This document shows, piece by piece, positions 32,684 to 40,751 of a stretch of DNA of 52,184 nt (position 1 is its first letter; every line of letters begins with the position of its first letter). A program made the position numbers and the translations under genes. Source of the DNA: Mycolicibacterium pyrenivorans (GTDB lineage: Bacteria; Actinomycetota; Actinomycetes; Mycobacteriales; Mycobacteriaceae); NCBI RefSeq assembly GCF_025821625.1, contig NZ_JACKSH010000075.1:1-52184 (forward strand). The letters run 5' to 3'. The notes under the pieces were generated by a model, which saw nothing but the letters and a program-made list of their open reading frames with translations, did no database searches and was not told the origin of the DNA.

Positions 32684-33907
32684 CTACGCGCGCAGCTGGC
32701 TTTCGACGATGTCGGCGCCGCGGCGCATCCCTCCGGTCGCGGCGAACCCGTCGGCGATCGCCGTCGCCGCCGCCGACATCCCCATCGCCGCCTGCACGGC
32801 ACCGCGCAGCCGGGGCACGCTGAGCCGGCGGGCCGGCAGCCGGGTCCCTGCGCCCGCCACCTCCACACGCCGCGCCACCTCGAACTGGTCGCGACCGAAA
32901 GGCACTGCGCAGACCGGTATTCCACGCAGCAGCGCCTTCTGGGTGACGCCCATGCCGCCGTGGGTGACCACACACACCGCGCGGTCGAGGACCACCGAAT
33001 GCGGGACGAAGCGCGCGAGCGTGACCCTCGGGCGGCGCCCGACGGACTCGTCGACACCGGCCGGGCAGGTCGCCACGACGTGCACCGGTTCGCCGTCGAG
33101 CGCCTCGATCGCGGCACCGACCAACGCCTCGTCGGCCTGGGGCACCGACGACGTCGTCACCAGCACCACGGGCAGCTCGATGTCGTCGAGCCAGGCCGGA
33201 CGCTCACGTGGCGGTGGTTCGAACTCGGCGGGGCCGATCATCTCCACCGCGGCGCCCCAGTCGGTGTGCGTGTACTCGAACGGCTTGCCGGTGGTCGCGA
33301 GGACCACCGGCGCGCGTCGCAGCAACTCGTCGGCCGAGCGCACCGCAGGCAGGTTCAGCGCGTCGCGCACGGGCTTCATGCCCGCCCGGAACGGCCGGTC
33401 GAAGACCATCCGGGTGACGCTGTCGATGCCGAGGTCCCGGATCCGGCCGATCGGACCCCTCATCGGCCTCGCCCCGGCGCCGAACGGCGGCGACCCCGCC
33501 GAGCGGAGGTACGGGATGAACGGGGACAGCACCAGCCAGGGTCGGGACTGCGTCTCGGCCACCGACATCGCCCCCCAGCAGTTCGCGTCGACGATGACCA
33601 CGTCGGGATCGACGTCGGCCAACGCCCGGCCGAAGTCCTCGATCTCCAGCGCGGCGCGTGCCGCCAGGATGCGCACCGTGGAGCCCGCCGAGCGCAGGAC
33701 CCTGCCGGAATCGTCGGCGCTCTGGAGGGCCTCGATGCGCGCGTCGACGGCCTCGGCGGCGAACCCCTGCTGCCGGCACAGCTCGACGCCGGCGCGCAGT
33801 GTGCGCACCTGGATCCGGTGACCGCGGGAGGCCAGTTCGCCCAGCAGCCCGCAGAACGGGAACAGGTGCCCGAGGGCGGGCGACATGTAGGCCAGCACTA
33901 CCGCCAT
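32684..33907 (-). CDS. MGT-type glycosyltransferase (GT1)
   Basis: A 407-residue GT-B fold glycosyltransferase, similar to macrolide and carotenoid glucosyltransferases. The N-terminal MSPALGHLFPF block and the C-terminal nucleotide-sugar motif THGGMGVTQKALLRGIPVCAVPFGRDQ are typical. It probably transfers a sugar to a hydrophobic acceptor. The start at 33907 (MAVVLAYMSP) is preferred; a 5-residue extension exists. It is divergent from idi with only 41 bases between, and lies beside the carotenoid operon. A CrtX-like carotenoid glycosylation role is inferred from this context, not from sequence alone. Confidence 0.82.
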   Translation of the reverse strand: MAVVLAYMSPALGHLFPFCGLLGELASRGHRIQVRTLRAGVELCRQQGFAAEAVDARIEALQSADDSGRVLRSAGSTVRILAARAALEIEDFGRALADVDPDVVIVDANCWGAMSVAETQSRPWLVLSPFIPYLRSAGSPPFGAGARPMRGPIGRIRDLGIDSVTRMVFDRPFRAGMKPVRDALNLPAVRSADELLRRAPVVLATTGKPFEYTHTDWGAAVEMIGPAEFEPPPRERPAWLDDIELPVVLVTTSSVPQADEALVGAAIEALDGEPVHVVATCPAGVDESVGRRPRVTLARFVPHSVVLDRAVCVVTHGGMGVTQKALLRGIPVCAVPFGRDQFEVARRVEVAGAGTRLPARRLSVPRLRGAVQAAMGMSAAATAIADGFAATGGMRRGADIVESQLRA

Positions 33908-33948
33908 GGCCGACCCATCCACACCCCGAGCGGTGACGAATCCCTTTC

Positions 33949-34500
33949 ATGCAGCGCACCGACACCCAGGAACTGGTGGTACTCCTCGACGACGAGGGGC
34001 ACGCCGTCGGCTCCGCACCCAAGTCGCAGGTCCATCACGCGTCCACTCCCCTGCACCTCGCGTTCTCCTGCTACCTGTTCGACCGCGACGGCCAGGTGCT
34101 GTTGACGCGGCGAGCGCTGCACAAGCGCACGTTCGCCGGAATCTGGACGAACACCTGCTGCGGGCATCCCGCTCCCGGCGAGTCGATGGCCGAGGCGGTG
34201 CGCCGCCGCGTCCGTCAGGAGCTCGGGCTCGACATCGCCGACCTGCGGTGTGTGGTGCCCGACTTCCGCTACTACGCGGTGGCCAGCGACGGCGTGGTCG
34301 AGAACGAGCTGTGCCCGGTGTTCTGCGGGGTGGCCGTCGGCCCGGTGCAGGCCGACCCCGACGAGGTCATGGATTACTCCTGGGTGCCCTGGGAACAGCT
34401 GAAGGTCGCCGCGGGGCTCGGCTGGGCGATCAGCCCCTGGGCGGCCGAGCAGGTCGCGTTGCTCGAGACGGCGGGAATCGGACAGCACCAGCGGGCCTAG
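33949..34500 (+). CDS. idi: Isopentenyl-diphosphate delta-isomerase, type I
   Basis: A 183-residue Nudix-fold isomerase. The catalytic Cys is in NTCCGHP and the catalytic Glu in VVENELCPVF; metal ligands lie in the HxH and ExxE regions. It interconverts IPP and DMAPP, feeding the adjacent carotenoid pathway. It overlaps the stop of the convergent Rieske gene by four bases. It has a weak ribosome binding site; no alternative start is better. Confidence 0.94.
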   Translation: MQRTDTQELVVLLDDEGHAVGSAPKSQVHHASTPLHLAFSCYLFDRDGQVLLTRRALHKRTFAGIWTNTCCGHPAPGESMAEAVRRRVRQELGLDIADLRCVVPDFRYYAVASDGVVENELCPVFCGVAVGPVQADPDEVMDYSWVPWEQLKVAAGLGWAISPWAAEQVALLETAGIGQHQRA

Positions 34501-35498
34501 GACCTGAGCTCGTAGAGCCGCTCGGCGTACGCCAGGTCGTCGCGCCACAGCCGAGTCGCCGCCCGCCGCATCAGGGGTCGGATCAGCGGAGCGACACGCA
34601 GCCCCGCGCCGAAGTGTCGGCGGTCGGAGTGGGCGATCACCGCCTCGACGACGCTGGTGCGGCAGCGTCCGTCGCGGTCCTGCCCCATCGGCGTCGCGTG
34701 GGTCTCGACGACACTGCCCTGGCCTTCGCCCTCGACGATGCGCATCACCACCGTGCGCGGGGCCGGGGTGGTGAATTCGGCGATGACGGGCACGCCCAGC
34801 CGGCCGATGCGGAACGTGACGTCGACGACGAAGCGGTCCAGCTCCTCCGGCAGGTCGTCATCGGCGGGGGGTGCGCTGAGCACCTTCAGCCGGGTGAACG
34901 AGTAGGGGTGGAACCAGGCGCCGTGCCACGGATCGAGCCGGTTGGCGACGATGTCGGCGGGCTCGCAGACACCGTCCAGCCGGGCGACCGCCGCCACCGC
35001 GGGCTCACCGGGGCGCACCATGGCGACGGGTGCGCCGGTGCGTACGCGATCGCCGGGAAGGTCGAGGCGCACCCAGCACAGCACGCCGTCGTCGTGGGAG
35101 GGGTAGGGCTTCCAGGTACCGTGGCGGCGCCGCCCCAGGCGCAGCCCGTGCCAGGGGCACACCAGCGTTCCGCAGTCGACGGGCGCCTGCGACAGGTCGG
35201 CCCCCAGGTGCGGGCACGCGCGCGGAGCGACCAGCAGCGCGCCGTCGCCGTCGCGCCAGGCCACCAGTTCCTGGCCCGCCACGGTGACGCCCACCGCCGC
35301 GGTGGTGATCGCCGAACTGGCGGCGATGACGTACCAGTTGCCGCCCGGCCGCGCCTGCGCCCGGGTCAGCGCCGAGCGGATCACCGCCGGGTTCGCGTCC
35401 CGATAGGTCGGCACCTGCTCCGACCAGCGGCTGGTCGGAAGTACCTGGAAGGGAACTGCTTTGGCGACCTTCTCGCGCCACACCCGCACCGCGCTCAC
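34497..35498 (-). CDS. Rieske [2Fe-2S] protein of the carotenoid operon
   Basis: A 333-residue protein with a Rieske centre at about 94-117: CPHLGADLS and CPWHGL provide the Cys and His ligands. The rest has the SRPBCC-like fold seen in DUF5914 proteins that I recall from actinobacterial carotenoid clusters. The GTG start overlaps the stop of the upstream desaturase gene (GTGA). It is the last gene of the leftward crt operon. It probably is an oxygenase or electron-transfer component that hydroxylates or otherwise modifies the carotenoid; the exact reaction is unknown. Confidence 0.85.
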   Translation of the reverse strand: MSAVRVWREKVAKAVPFQVLPTSRWSEQVPTYRDANPAVIRSALTRAQARPGGNWYVIAASSAITTAAVGVTVAGQELVAWRDGDGALLVAPRACPHLGADLSQAPVDCGTLVCPWHGLRLGRRRHGTWKPYPSHDDGVLCWVRLDLPGDRVRTGAPVAMVRPGEPAVAAVARLDGVCEPADIVANRLDPWHGAWFHPYSFTRLKVLSAPPADDDLPEELDRFVVDVTFRIGRLGVPVIAEFTTPAPRTVVMRIVEGEGQGSVVETHATPMGQDRDGRCRTSVVEAVIAHSDRRHFGAGLRVAPLIRPLMRRAATRLWRDDLAYAERLYELRS

Positions 35499-37033
35499 CG
35501 GCCGTCACCGCCGGCCGTCGCGGCCAGCCGGCGCAGCAGCGCCGAACGACCCTCGTTGGGCACGGTGTGCAGCGGGTGCCCGGCCAGCCCGAACCTGCCG
35601 AGCAGTGCGTTGGCCGCCGCCCACCCGGTGGTCGCCGCGCGTTCCATCAACGCCACCGGCAGATCGATGCGAATCCCGTCGCCGGCCAACACGACCCGCG
35701 CGTCGGGGGTCTCGACGGTGGGGCGGTCGGCGAAATCCCCCGGTGCGAAGCGGGGGCAGTCGTCGCGGCGCAGCAGCCTTTCGTCGACGATCGACGCGGC
35801 GGCGGTCTCCGGGTAGAGTGCGTGCATCCGCGCGATCAACGCGCTGCGCACCTCCTCGTCGGGGGCCGACACCGAGTAGGCGTGCAGCTCGATCACCGAA
35901 CCGCCGGTGCGGGCGGCCCATTCGGCCGCCTGGCGCTCGTAACGTTCCAGCACGCTGATGTTGTCGAGCGGCTCGCGGCCGCCGGTGCCGACGAACGCCG
36001 CCCGGTCGGCGCGCACCGGCCGGTCCAACCACAACCGCAGCACGACGAACGACGACGCGGTTCCCATCGCCGCGACCCGGTCGCGCCACGGCCGGTCCCC
36101 CAGACCCGGTGAGGCGGCCACGATCCGGCGCAGCCCGCCGACGTCGGTGGCCAGCACCGCCGCGTCGGCCTTGAACACCCGGGCGGTGTCGGTCGTCACC
36201 ACCACGCCGTCCCCCACGTCGAGCGACTGCACCGCCACCCCGGTGTGGAACGACACTCCCAGGGTCTCCAGGTACGCGCGCAACGGATTCCACAGCGCCA
36301 CATCGAAATTGGCGTTGGCGACGTCGAAGATCAGGCCCTCGCTGGAACCGAGGAAGTAGATGTGGAACATCGTGACGAGCTCACCGGCGGACAAGGCCTC
36401 GGGCCTGGCGAAGAAGCTGCGGGCGAAAACCTCGAACGCCAGGTGGCGTGCCGCGTCGGGGAAGTTGATGTCGCGCAGGAAGGTCGCGGCATCGTATTCG
36501 TCGAGCAGCTCATAGGTCTGCGGCACCGACACCGTCACCAACGGCGCGGCGGCCCTGGCGTCGAGCCGCACCAGGTCGCGCAGCCGGAAAGTGGGACTGC
36601 GCAAGGCGAACGCCAACGCGTTCAGCGGCGGTGACGAGGGCAGGCCGCGGAAGGTGTCGCGTCGCCCGGCGCCGTCGATCAGCGGATAGTCCTCGACCGG
36701 GGTCAGCCCCGACAGGTGCGGATCGCTGCGGCGCAACAGTGCCCGCAGGTTGTAGTACTGCCGGAAGAAGGCGTGGAAGCCGCGGTTCATCGCCGCCGGC
36801 GAACCGTCGGCCAGGGTTTCGGGCCAGCCGCCGACCCGCCCGCCGAGGTAGTCGCGTTGTTCGAGGATGTCAACGGCCACCCCGCGTTCGGCCAGTCCGG
36901 CGGCGGCGGCCAGCCCGGCGATGCCCGCTCCCACGACGACCACGCGGGGCCGGGCGGTGCCGGCGGCGACCCGGCTGCGTCCGGGCACGGCGGGCAGGGT
37001 CTGCCGGCGCCGGTCGGTTCCGTCAGCGATCAT
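35495..37033 (-). CDS. crtU: CrtU-like carotenoid desaturase/methyltransferase
   Basis: A 512-residue FAD-dependent amine-oxidase-fold protein. The N-terminal dinucleotide motif is GAGIAGLAAAAGLAERG, followed by GGRVGGW, MNRGFHAFFRQYYNLRALLRR, and a C-terminal GDGIRIDLPVALMERAA FAD-contact motif. The MNRGFHAFFRQYYNLR block is, by recall, typical of the beta-carotene desaturase/methyltransferase CrtU (isorenieratene synthase) of Brevibacterium and Streptomyces. It would turn beta-ionone rings into aromatic phi-rings. The ATG at 37033 follows AGAAGGTG; a 12-residue extension is less likely. It overlaps the Rieske gene. A different carotenoid dehydrogenase role is possible because no cyclase is visible here. 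Confidence 0.75.
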   Translation of the reverse strand: MIADGTDRRRQTLPAVPGRSRVAAGTARPRVVVVGAGIAGLAAAAGLAERGVAVDILEQRDYLGGRVGGWPETLADGSPAAMNRGFHAFFRQYYNLRALLRRSDPHLSGLTPVEDYPLIDGAGRRDTFRGLPSSPPLNALAFALRSPTFRLRDLVRLDARAAAPLVTVSVPQTYELLDEYDAATFLRDINFPDAARHLAFEVFARSFFARPEALSAGELVTMFHIYFLGSSEGLIFDVANANFDVALWNPLRAYLETLGVSFHTGVAVQSLDVGDGVVVTTDTARVFKADAAVLATDVGGLRRIVAASPGLGDRPWRDRVAAMGTASSFVVLRLWLDRPVRADRAAFVGTGGREPLDNISVLERYERQAAEWAARTGGSVIELHAYSVSAPDEEVRSALIARMHALYPETAAASIVDERLLRRDDCPRFAPGDFADRPTVETPDARVVLAGDGIRIDLPVALMERAATTGWAAANALLGRFGLAGHPLHTVPNEGRSALLRRLAATAGGDGR

Positions 37034-37081
37034 CGAATCACCTTCTGGCAGTGAGGGTTCCAGCGCCATCGGGCCACGCGG

Positions 37082-38029
37082 TCACACACTCCCGTACCGC
37101 AACCGGTTGACCCACGCCTTGCCGATCCCCGCGACGCCGACCGCGACGCGCCGGGGCTTGCCGACCGTTGCGCGGGTGCCGAAGATCTCGAAATCGAGTG
37201 CCTCCACGCGCGCGAGAATCTCCGAGTACAACGTCAGCGCCGCCTCGACGCACGGACGGGACGCCGGGACCAGCGCGTCGATACCCGGGCGGGCCTTGTC
37301 GTAGACCGCGCGGGTGATCGCATGCTGCTCGGCCAGCGCGGCACGCACCCGTCCGTCGGTGCGCCCCTTGGCCTGACACCAGGTGAGCAGGTCGCGGTCG
37401 ACACCGTGCGCGGCGAGTTCGTCGGCGGGCAGGTAGACGCGGCCGCGGCGAAGGTCCTCGTCGACGTCGCGGATGAAATTGGTCAGCTGGAACGCCTTTC
37501 CGAGCGCGGCGGCAAACGGCGCCGCGTCCTCGCGTGGCCCGACGGTGCCCAGGACGGGGAGCAGTTGCAGCCCGATGACCTCGGCCGAGCCGTACATGTA
37601 GCGCTCGAGCGAAGGCCGGTCCGGGTAGTCGGTGACCGTCAGGTCCATCCGCATCGACTCCAGGAAGTCGTCGAACAGATCCCAGCCGATCTGGTACTTG
37701 CGCGCCGTGTGCACCACCGCCGTCAGCGCGGGATCGTCGTCGCAGGGCCGATTCTCGACGAGGCTGTTGAACAGCCGGGTGGACAGCTGATGGAGCTGAT
37801 GTCCGCGATCCTCGACGCTGCGGGTGCTGTCGAAGTCGTCGAGGATGTCGTCGGCCCGGCGGGCGAACCCGTACAGCGCGTGCACCGCGGGCCGCTGTCG
37901 GGGCGCCAGCATCCGCGTGGCGAGGAAGAACGTCTTTCCGGTTCGGGCGTTCACCGCGCGACACTGCCGATAGGCCTGCCGGAGTGAGGGTTCCCGCACG
38001 CCTGCGGCGTCGAGCTCGGTGTTGATCAT
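37082..38029 (-). CDS. crtB: Phytoene synthase
   Basis: A 315-residue squalene/phytoene synthase. Both Asp-rich motifs for metal-bound prenyl diphosphates are present: RRADDILDD near residue 58-66 and FIRDVDEDL near 186-195, plus the YMYGSAEVIGLQLLPVLG block. It condenses two GGPP molecules to phytoene. The ATG overlaps the crtI stop (ATGA). It is complete. Confidence 0.94.
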   Translation of the reverse strand: MINTELDAAGVREPSLRQAYRQCRAVNARTGKTFFLATRMLAPRQRPAVHALYGFARRADDILDDFDSTRSVEDRGHQLHQLSTRLFNSLVENRPCDDDPALTAVVHTARKYQIGWDLFDDFLESMRMDLTVTDYPDRPSLERYMYGSAEVIGLQLLPVLGTVGPREDAAPFAAALGKAFQLTNFIRDVDEDLRRGRVYLPADELAAHGVDRDLLTWCQAKGRTDGRVRAALAEQHAITRAVYDKARPGIDALVPASRPCVEAALTLYSEILARVEALDFEIFGTRATVGKPRRVAVGVAGIGKAWVNRLRYGSV

Positions 38030-39534
38030 GAGTGGCTCACCTCCGGGCTGGGGCGGACAGTGGTGACCCCGGTGATCCGGTCTGCGGCCAACCGGCCCGA
38101 CATGATCGCGGTCGGAACTCCGACACCGGGGACGGTCGACGATCCCGCCAGCACGACGTTGTCGACGCCGCGGACGGTGTTGGCAGGCCGGAACGGGCCG
38201 GTCTGGGCGAAGGTGTGCGCCAACGCGAAGGGCGAGCCTGCCGCCATCCCCTGGCGGCCCCAGTCGGCGGGGGTCACCAGGCGCAGCACCTCGGCATCAT
38301 CACCGACGCCGGGCATCCGGGCGCGGACCCGGTCGAGCATCTGCTCGACGTAGCCCGACTGCTCGGCGTCCCAATCCACGGTCCCCACCGCGGTGTTGGG
38401 CGCGGGCGCCAGCACGTAGAGCAGGTCGCGCCCTGCCGGCGCAAGCGACGGGTCGCCTGCGGTCGGGCGGGTCACCAGCAGCGAGGGATCGCCCATCACG
38501 CGTCCGTCACCGATGATGTCGCGGAAGGTCTGCTTCCACGCCTCGCCGAACAGGATGGTGTGGTGTCCGGCACGCTCACCCACTGCCGCGCAACCGATGT
38601 GGGCGACCACGGCCGACGGGGCGGCGCGCAACCCCAGCGGTCGCCGCGGCGTGCGGCGCACCAACCGGTAGGTGTCGGGCAGCTCGGTGGTCAGGACGAC
38701 GGCGTCGGCGCCGAACCGCTCACCGCCGGCGGTCCGCACGCCGGTGACGCGCGAACCGCTGAACTCCAGCTCCGAAACCGTTGCGTTGTACACGAACTCG
38801 ACACCGGCACGGGTCGCCGCGGCGGCCATGGCGTCCGGGAGCGCCCGCATGCCGCCGCGGGGGAAGTAGACCCCCGCCACGGTGTCCATGTAGGCGATCA
38901 CGGCGTACACCGCCAGCGCGCTCTGCGGCGGCACCCCGGCGTAGAGCGCCTGGAAGGTGAACACCCGCTGCAACCGTTCGTCGGACAGGAATCGGCGCAC
39001 CATCGGTTCCCAGCGGCGGAAACCGCCGAGCGCGACCAACCGCGCCAGCTGCGGGGTGAGCAGCGACAGCGGCGAGTCGAAGTTGGCGCCGATGAACCCG
39101 TCGAACTCGGTGAGGTACAGCTTGGTCAGCCACTCCCGCAGCCGCAGATAGCCCTCGGCTTCCCGCCGCCCGGCGAACCGCTCGATCTCGGCGGCCATCG
39201 CGGTGGGTTCGGTGTGCACGGCCAGCCCACTGCCGTCAGCGAACTCGGCCTGATACGCCGGGTGCACGGGGTCCAGCGGCAGGCAGTCGGCCAACGACTC
39301 GCCCACGGCGGCGAACGCGTCGTCGATGATGTCGGGCATCGTCAGCACCGTGGGCCCGGTGTCGAGTCGGTAGCCGGCGATGTCGGCGCGACCGACCCGC
39401 CCGCCGGGGTGCGCGCCGCGCTCGAGCACGGTGACCGCGCGGCCGCGGCCCGCCAACTGCATGGCCGCGGACAGCCCGGACAATCCCGCGCCGACGACGA
39501 CGACCCGGTCGGTCTTACCGGTGACGGTGCGCAT
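38026..39534 (-). CDS. crtI: Phytoene desaturase
   Basis: A 502-residue CrtI-type FAD-dependent desaturase. It has the N-terminal GAGLSGLSAAMQLAGRG dinucleotide-binding motif, GGRVGRA and YRLDTGPTVLTMP blocks, and the C-terminal GSSTVPGVGVPTAIMSGRLAA carotenoid-desaturase signature. It turns phytoene into lycopene or a related polyene. The ATG overlaps the crtE stop (ATGA). The 830-residue open frame in this region runs into the crtE gene in a different frame and is not a fusion. Confidence 0.93.
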   Translation of the reverse strand: MRTVTGKTDRVVVVGAGLSGLSAAMQLAGRGRAVTVLERGAHPGGRVGRADIAGYRLDTGPTVLTMPDIIDDAFAAVGESLADCLPLDPVHPAYQAEFADGSGLAVHTEPTAMAAEIERFAGRREAEGYLRLREWLTKLYLTEFDGFIGANFDSPLSLLTPQLARLVALGGFRRWEPMVRRFLSDERLQRVFTFQALYAGVPPQSALAVYAVIAYMDTVAGVYFPRGGMRALPDAMAAAATRAGVEFVYNATVSELEFSGSRVTGVRTAGGERFGADAVVLTTELPDTYRLVRRTPRRPLGLRAAPSAVVAHIGCAAVGERAGHHTILFGEAWKQTFRDIIGDGRVMGDPSLLVTRPTAGDPSLAPAGRDLLYVLAPAPNTAVGTVDWDAEQSGYVEQMLDRVRARMPGVGDDAEVLRLVTPADWGRQGMAAGSPFALAHTFAQTGPFRPANTVRGVDNVVLAGSSTVPGVGVPTAIMSGRLAADRITGVTTVRPSPEVSHS

Positions 39535-40661
39535 CAGGCCGCCCGCCGAGTGCAGGCCACGGCCATGTCGGCCAGCGCGGCGCGGGGGGCATCCGGGATC
39601 GCGGCCCGGTCGAGGAAGCTCAGGGCGCGGGCGTGGCGCTGGGCGATGAGCTCCTCGATCCACTGCACCGCACCGCTGGCGACGATGAGGGTGCGCCAGC
39701 GTTCCACGGCGTAGGCGTCGATGTCCGGGGTGGTCATCAGCTCCGCGAGCTGGCGGCGCAGCGATGGACCGGCCAGTTCGTAGGCAGCGACGATGACGCT
39801 GGTGGCCTTGCCCGCCTCCATGTCGGTGTGCGCGGATTTGCCTGTCAGCGAAGGCGATCCGAGCACACCGAGGATGTCGTCGCGCAGCTGGAACGCTTCG
39901 CCGATGGCGGCCCCGTAGCCCGACAGCGCGTCGATGACCGCGCCATCGCAGCCTGCCATCGCGGCACCGATCTCCAACGGCCGGCGCACGGTGTAGTTGC
40001 CCGATTTGCGGCGAAGCACGTCGAGCACCTCCTCCAGCGTCGGGAAGGCGTGCGAGCTGTTGACCAGGTCGGAGAACTGGCCGATCGCCAGCTCGGTCCG
40101 CATGTCGTCGTAGTGGGGCCAGACGCGGGCCAGCGCGTCGGCGCCGATCCCGCTGCGCCGCAGCATCACCTCGGCCCACACCAGGCACAGGTCGCCGAGC
40201 AGGATCGCCGCGGACTCCCCGAAGCGTTCCGCCGATCCCGCCAGTGCCCGGTCGCGGTGCCAGCGGCCGAAGACGACGTGCGCCGACGGCCGGGCCCGGC
40301 GCAGCGGCGAGGAATCCATGACGTCGTCCTGGATCAGAGCGAAGGCGTGCAGCAGTTCCAGGCTGGCCGACGCGCGCAGCGCCGCCTCGTCCTCGTCGGC
40401 GCCGCACAGCCACCCCAAATACATGAAGGTGGGTCGCACGTACTTGCCGCCGTCGAGGAAGCTGCACAATAGCTCGCCCGCGCAGTCGACGTTGGCGGCG
40501 CCGAGCCGCTCGACGCACTCCCCGTGCACGAACTCGTCGAGGTGCTTGCGCACGGCGGCCCGTAGATCAACCTGCCAACCCCCACCGAATGACACCGTGC
40601 GGGTGGACGGCCGCTCGAGCAGCTCCGTCACCCGCACCCCTGTGCGTTCACCGTTGTTCAA
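39534..40661 (-). CDS. crtE: Geranylgeranyl diphosphate synthase-like polyprenyl synthase
   Basis: A 375-residue trans-prenyltransferase. The first Asp-rich motif is DDVMDSS; the second has the shortened form DDILG, and the GGKYVRP and FQLRDD blocks are intact. It extends IPP onto allylic diphosphates to make C20 GGPP for CrtB. The start is TTG at 40661 behind a good AAGGAG site. It is the first crt gene, 90 bases after mmpL. Another prenyl length is possible. Confidence 0.9.
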   Translation of the reverse strand: MNNGERTGVRVTELLERPSTRTVSFGGGWQVDLRAAVRKHLDEFVHGECVERLGAANVDCAGELLCSFLDGGKYVRPTFMYLGWLCGADEDEAALRASASLELLHAFALIQDDVMDSSPLRRARPSAHVVFGRWHRDRALAGSAERFGESAAILLGDLCLVWAEVMLRRSGIGADALARVWPHYDDMRTELAIGQFSDLVNSSHAFPTLEEVLDVLRRKSGNYTVRRPLEIGAAMAGCDGAVIDALSGYGAAIGEAFQLRDDILGVLGSPSLTGKSAHTDMEAGKATSVIVAAYELAGPSLRRQLAELMTTPDIDAYAVERWRTLIVASGAVQWIEELIAQRHARALSFLDRAAIPDAPRAALADMAVACTRRAA

Positions 40662-40751
40662 CCCCGACTCCTTCTGCTCGCGCGACGGGCACCGACAGAC
40701 CCGGTCACCCAGGCATTCGGAGAAGGAGGCGGGTCGGATTGGTCGAACGGG

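Noticed and set aside
38026..40518. An apparent 830-residue CrtI fusion protein
   Set aside because: The N-terminal 300 residues are the wrong frame of crtE, which has a proper start, both Asp-rich motifs and an ATGA overlap with crtI.
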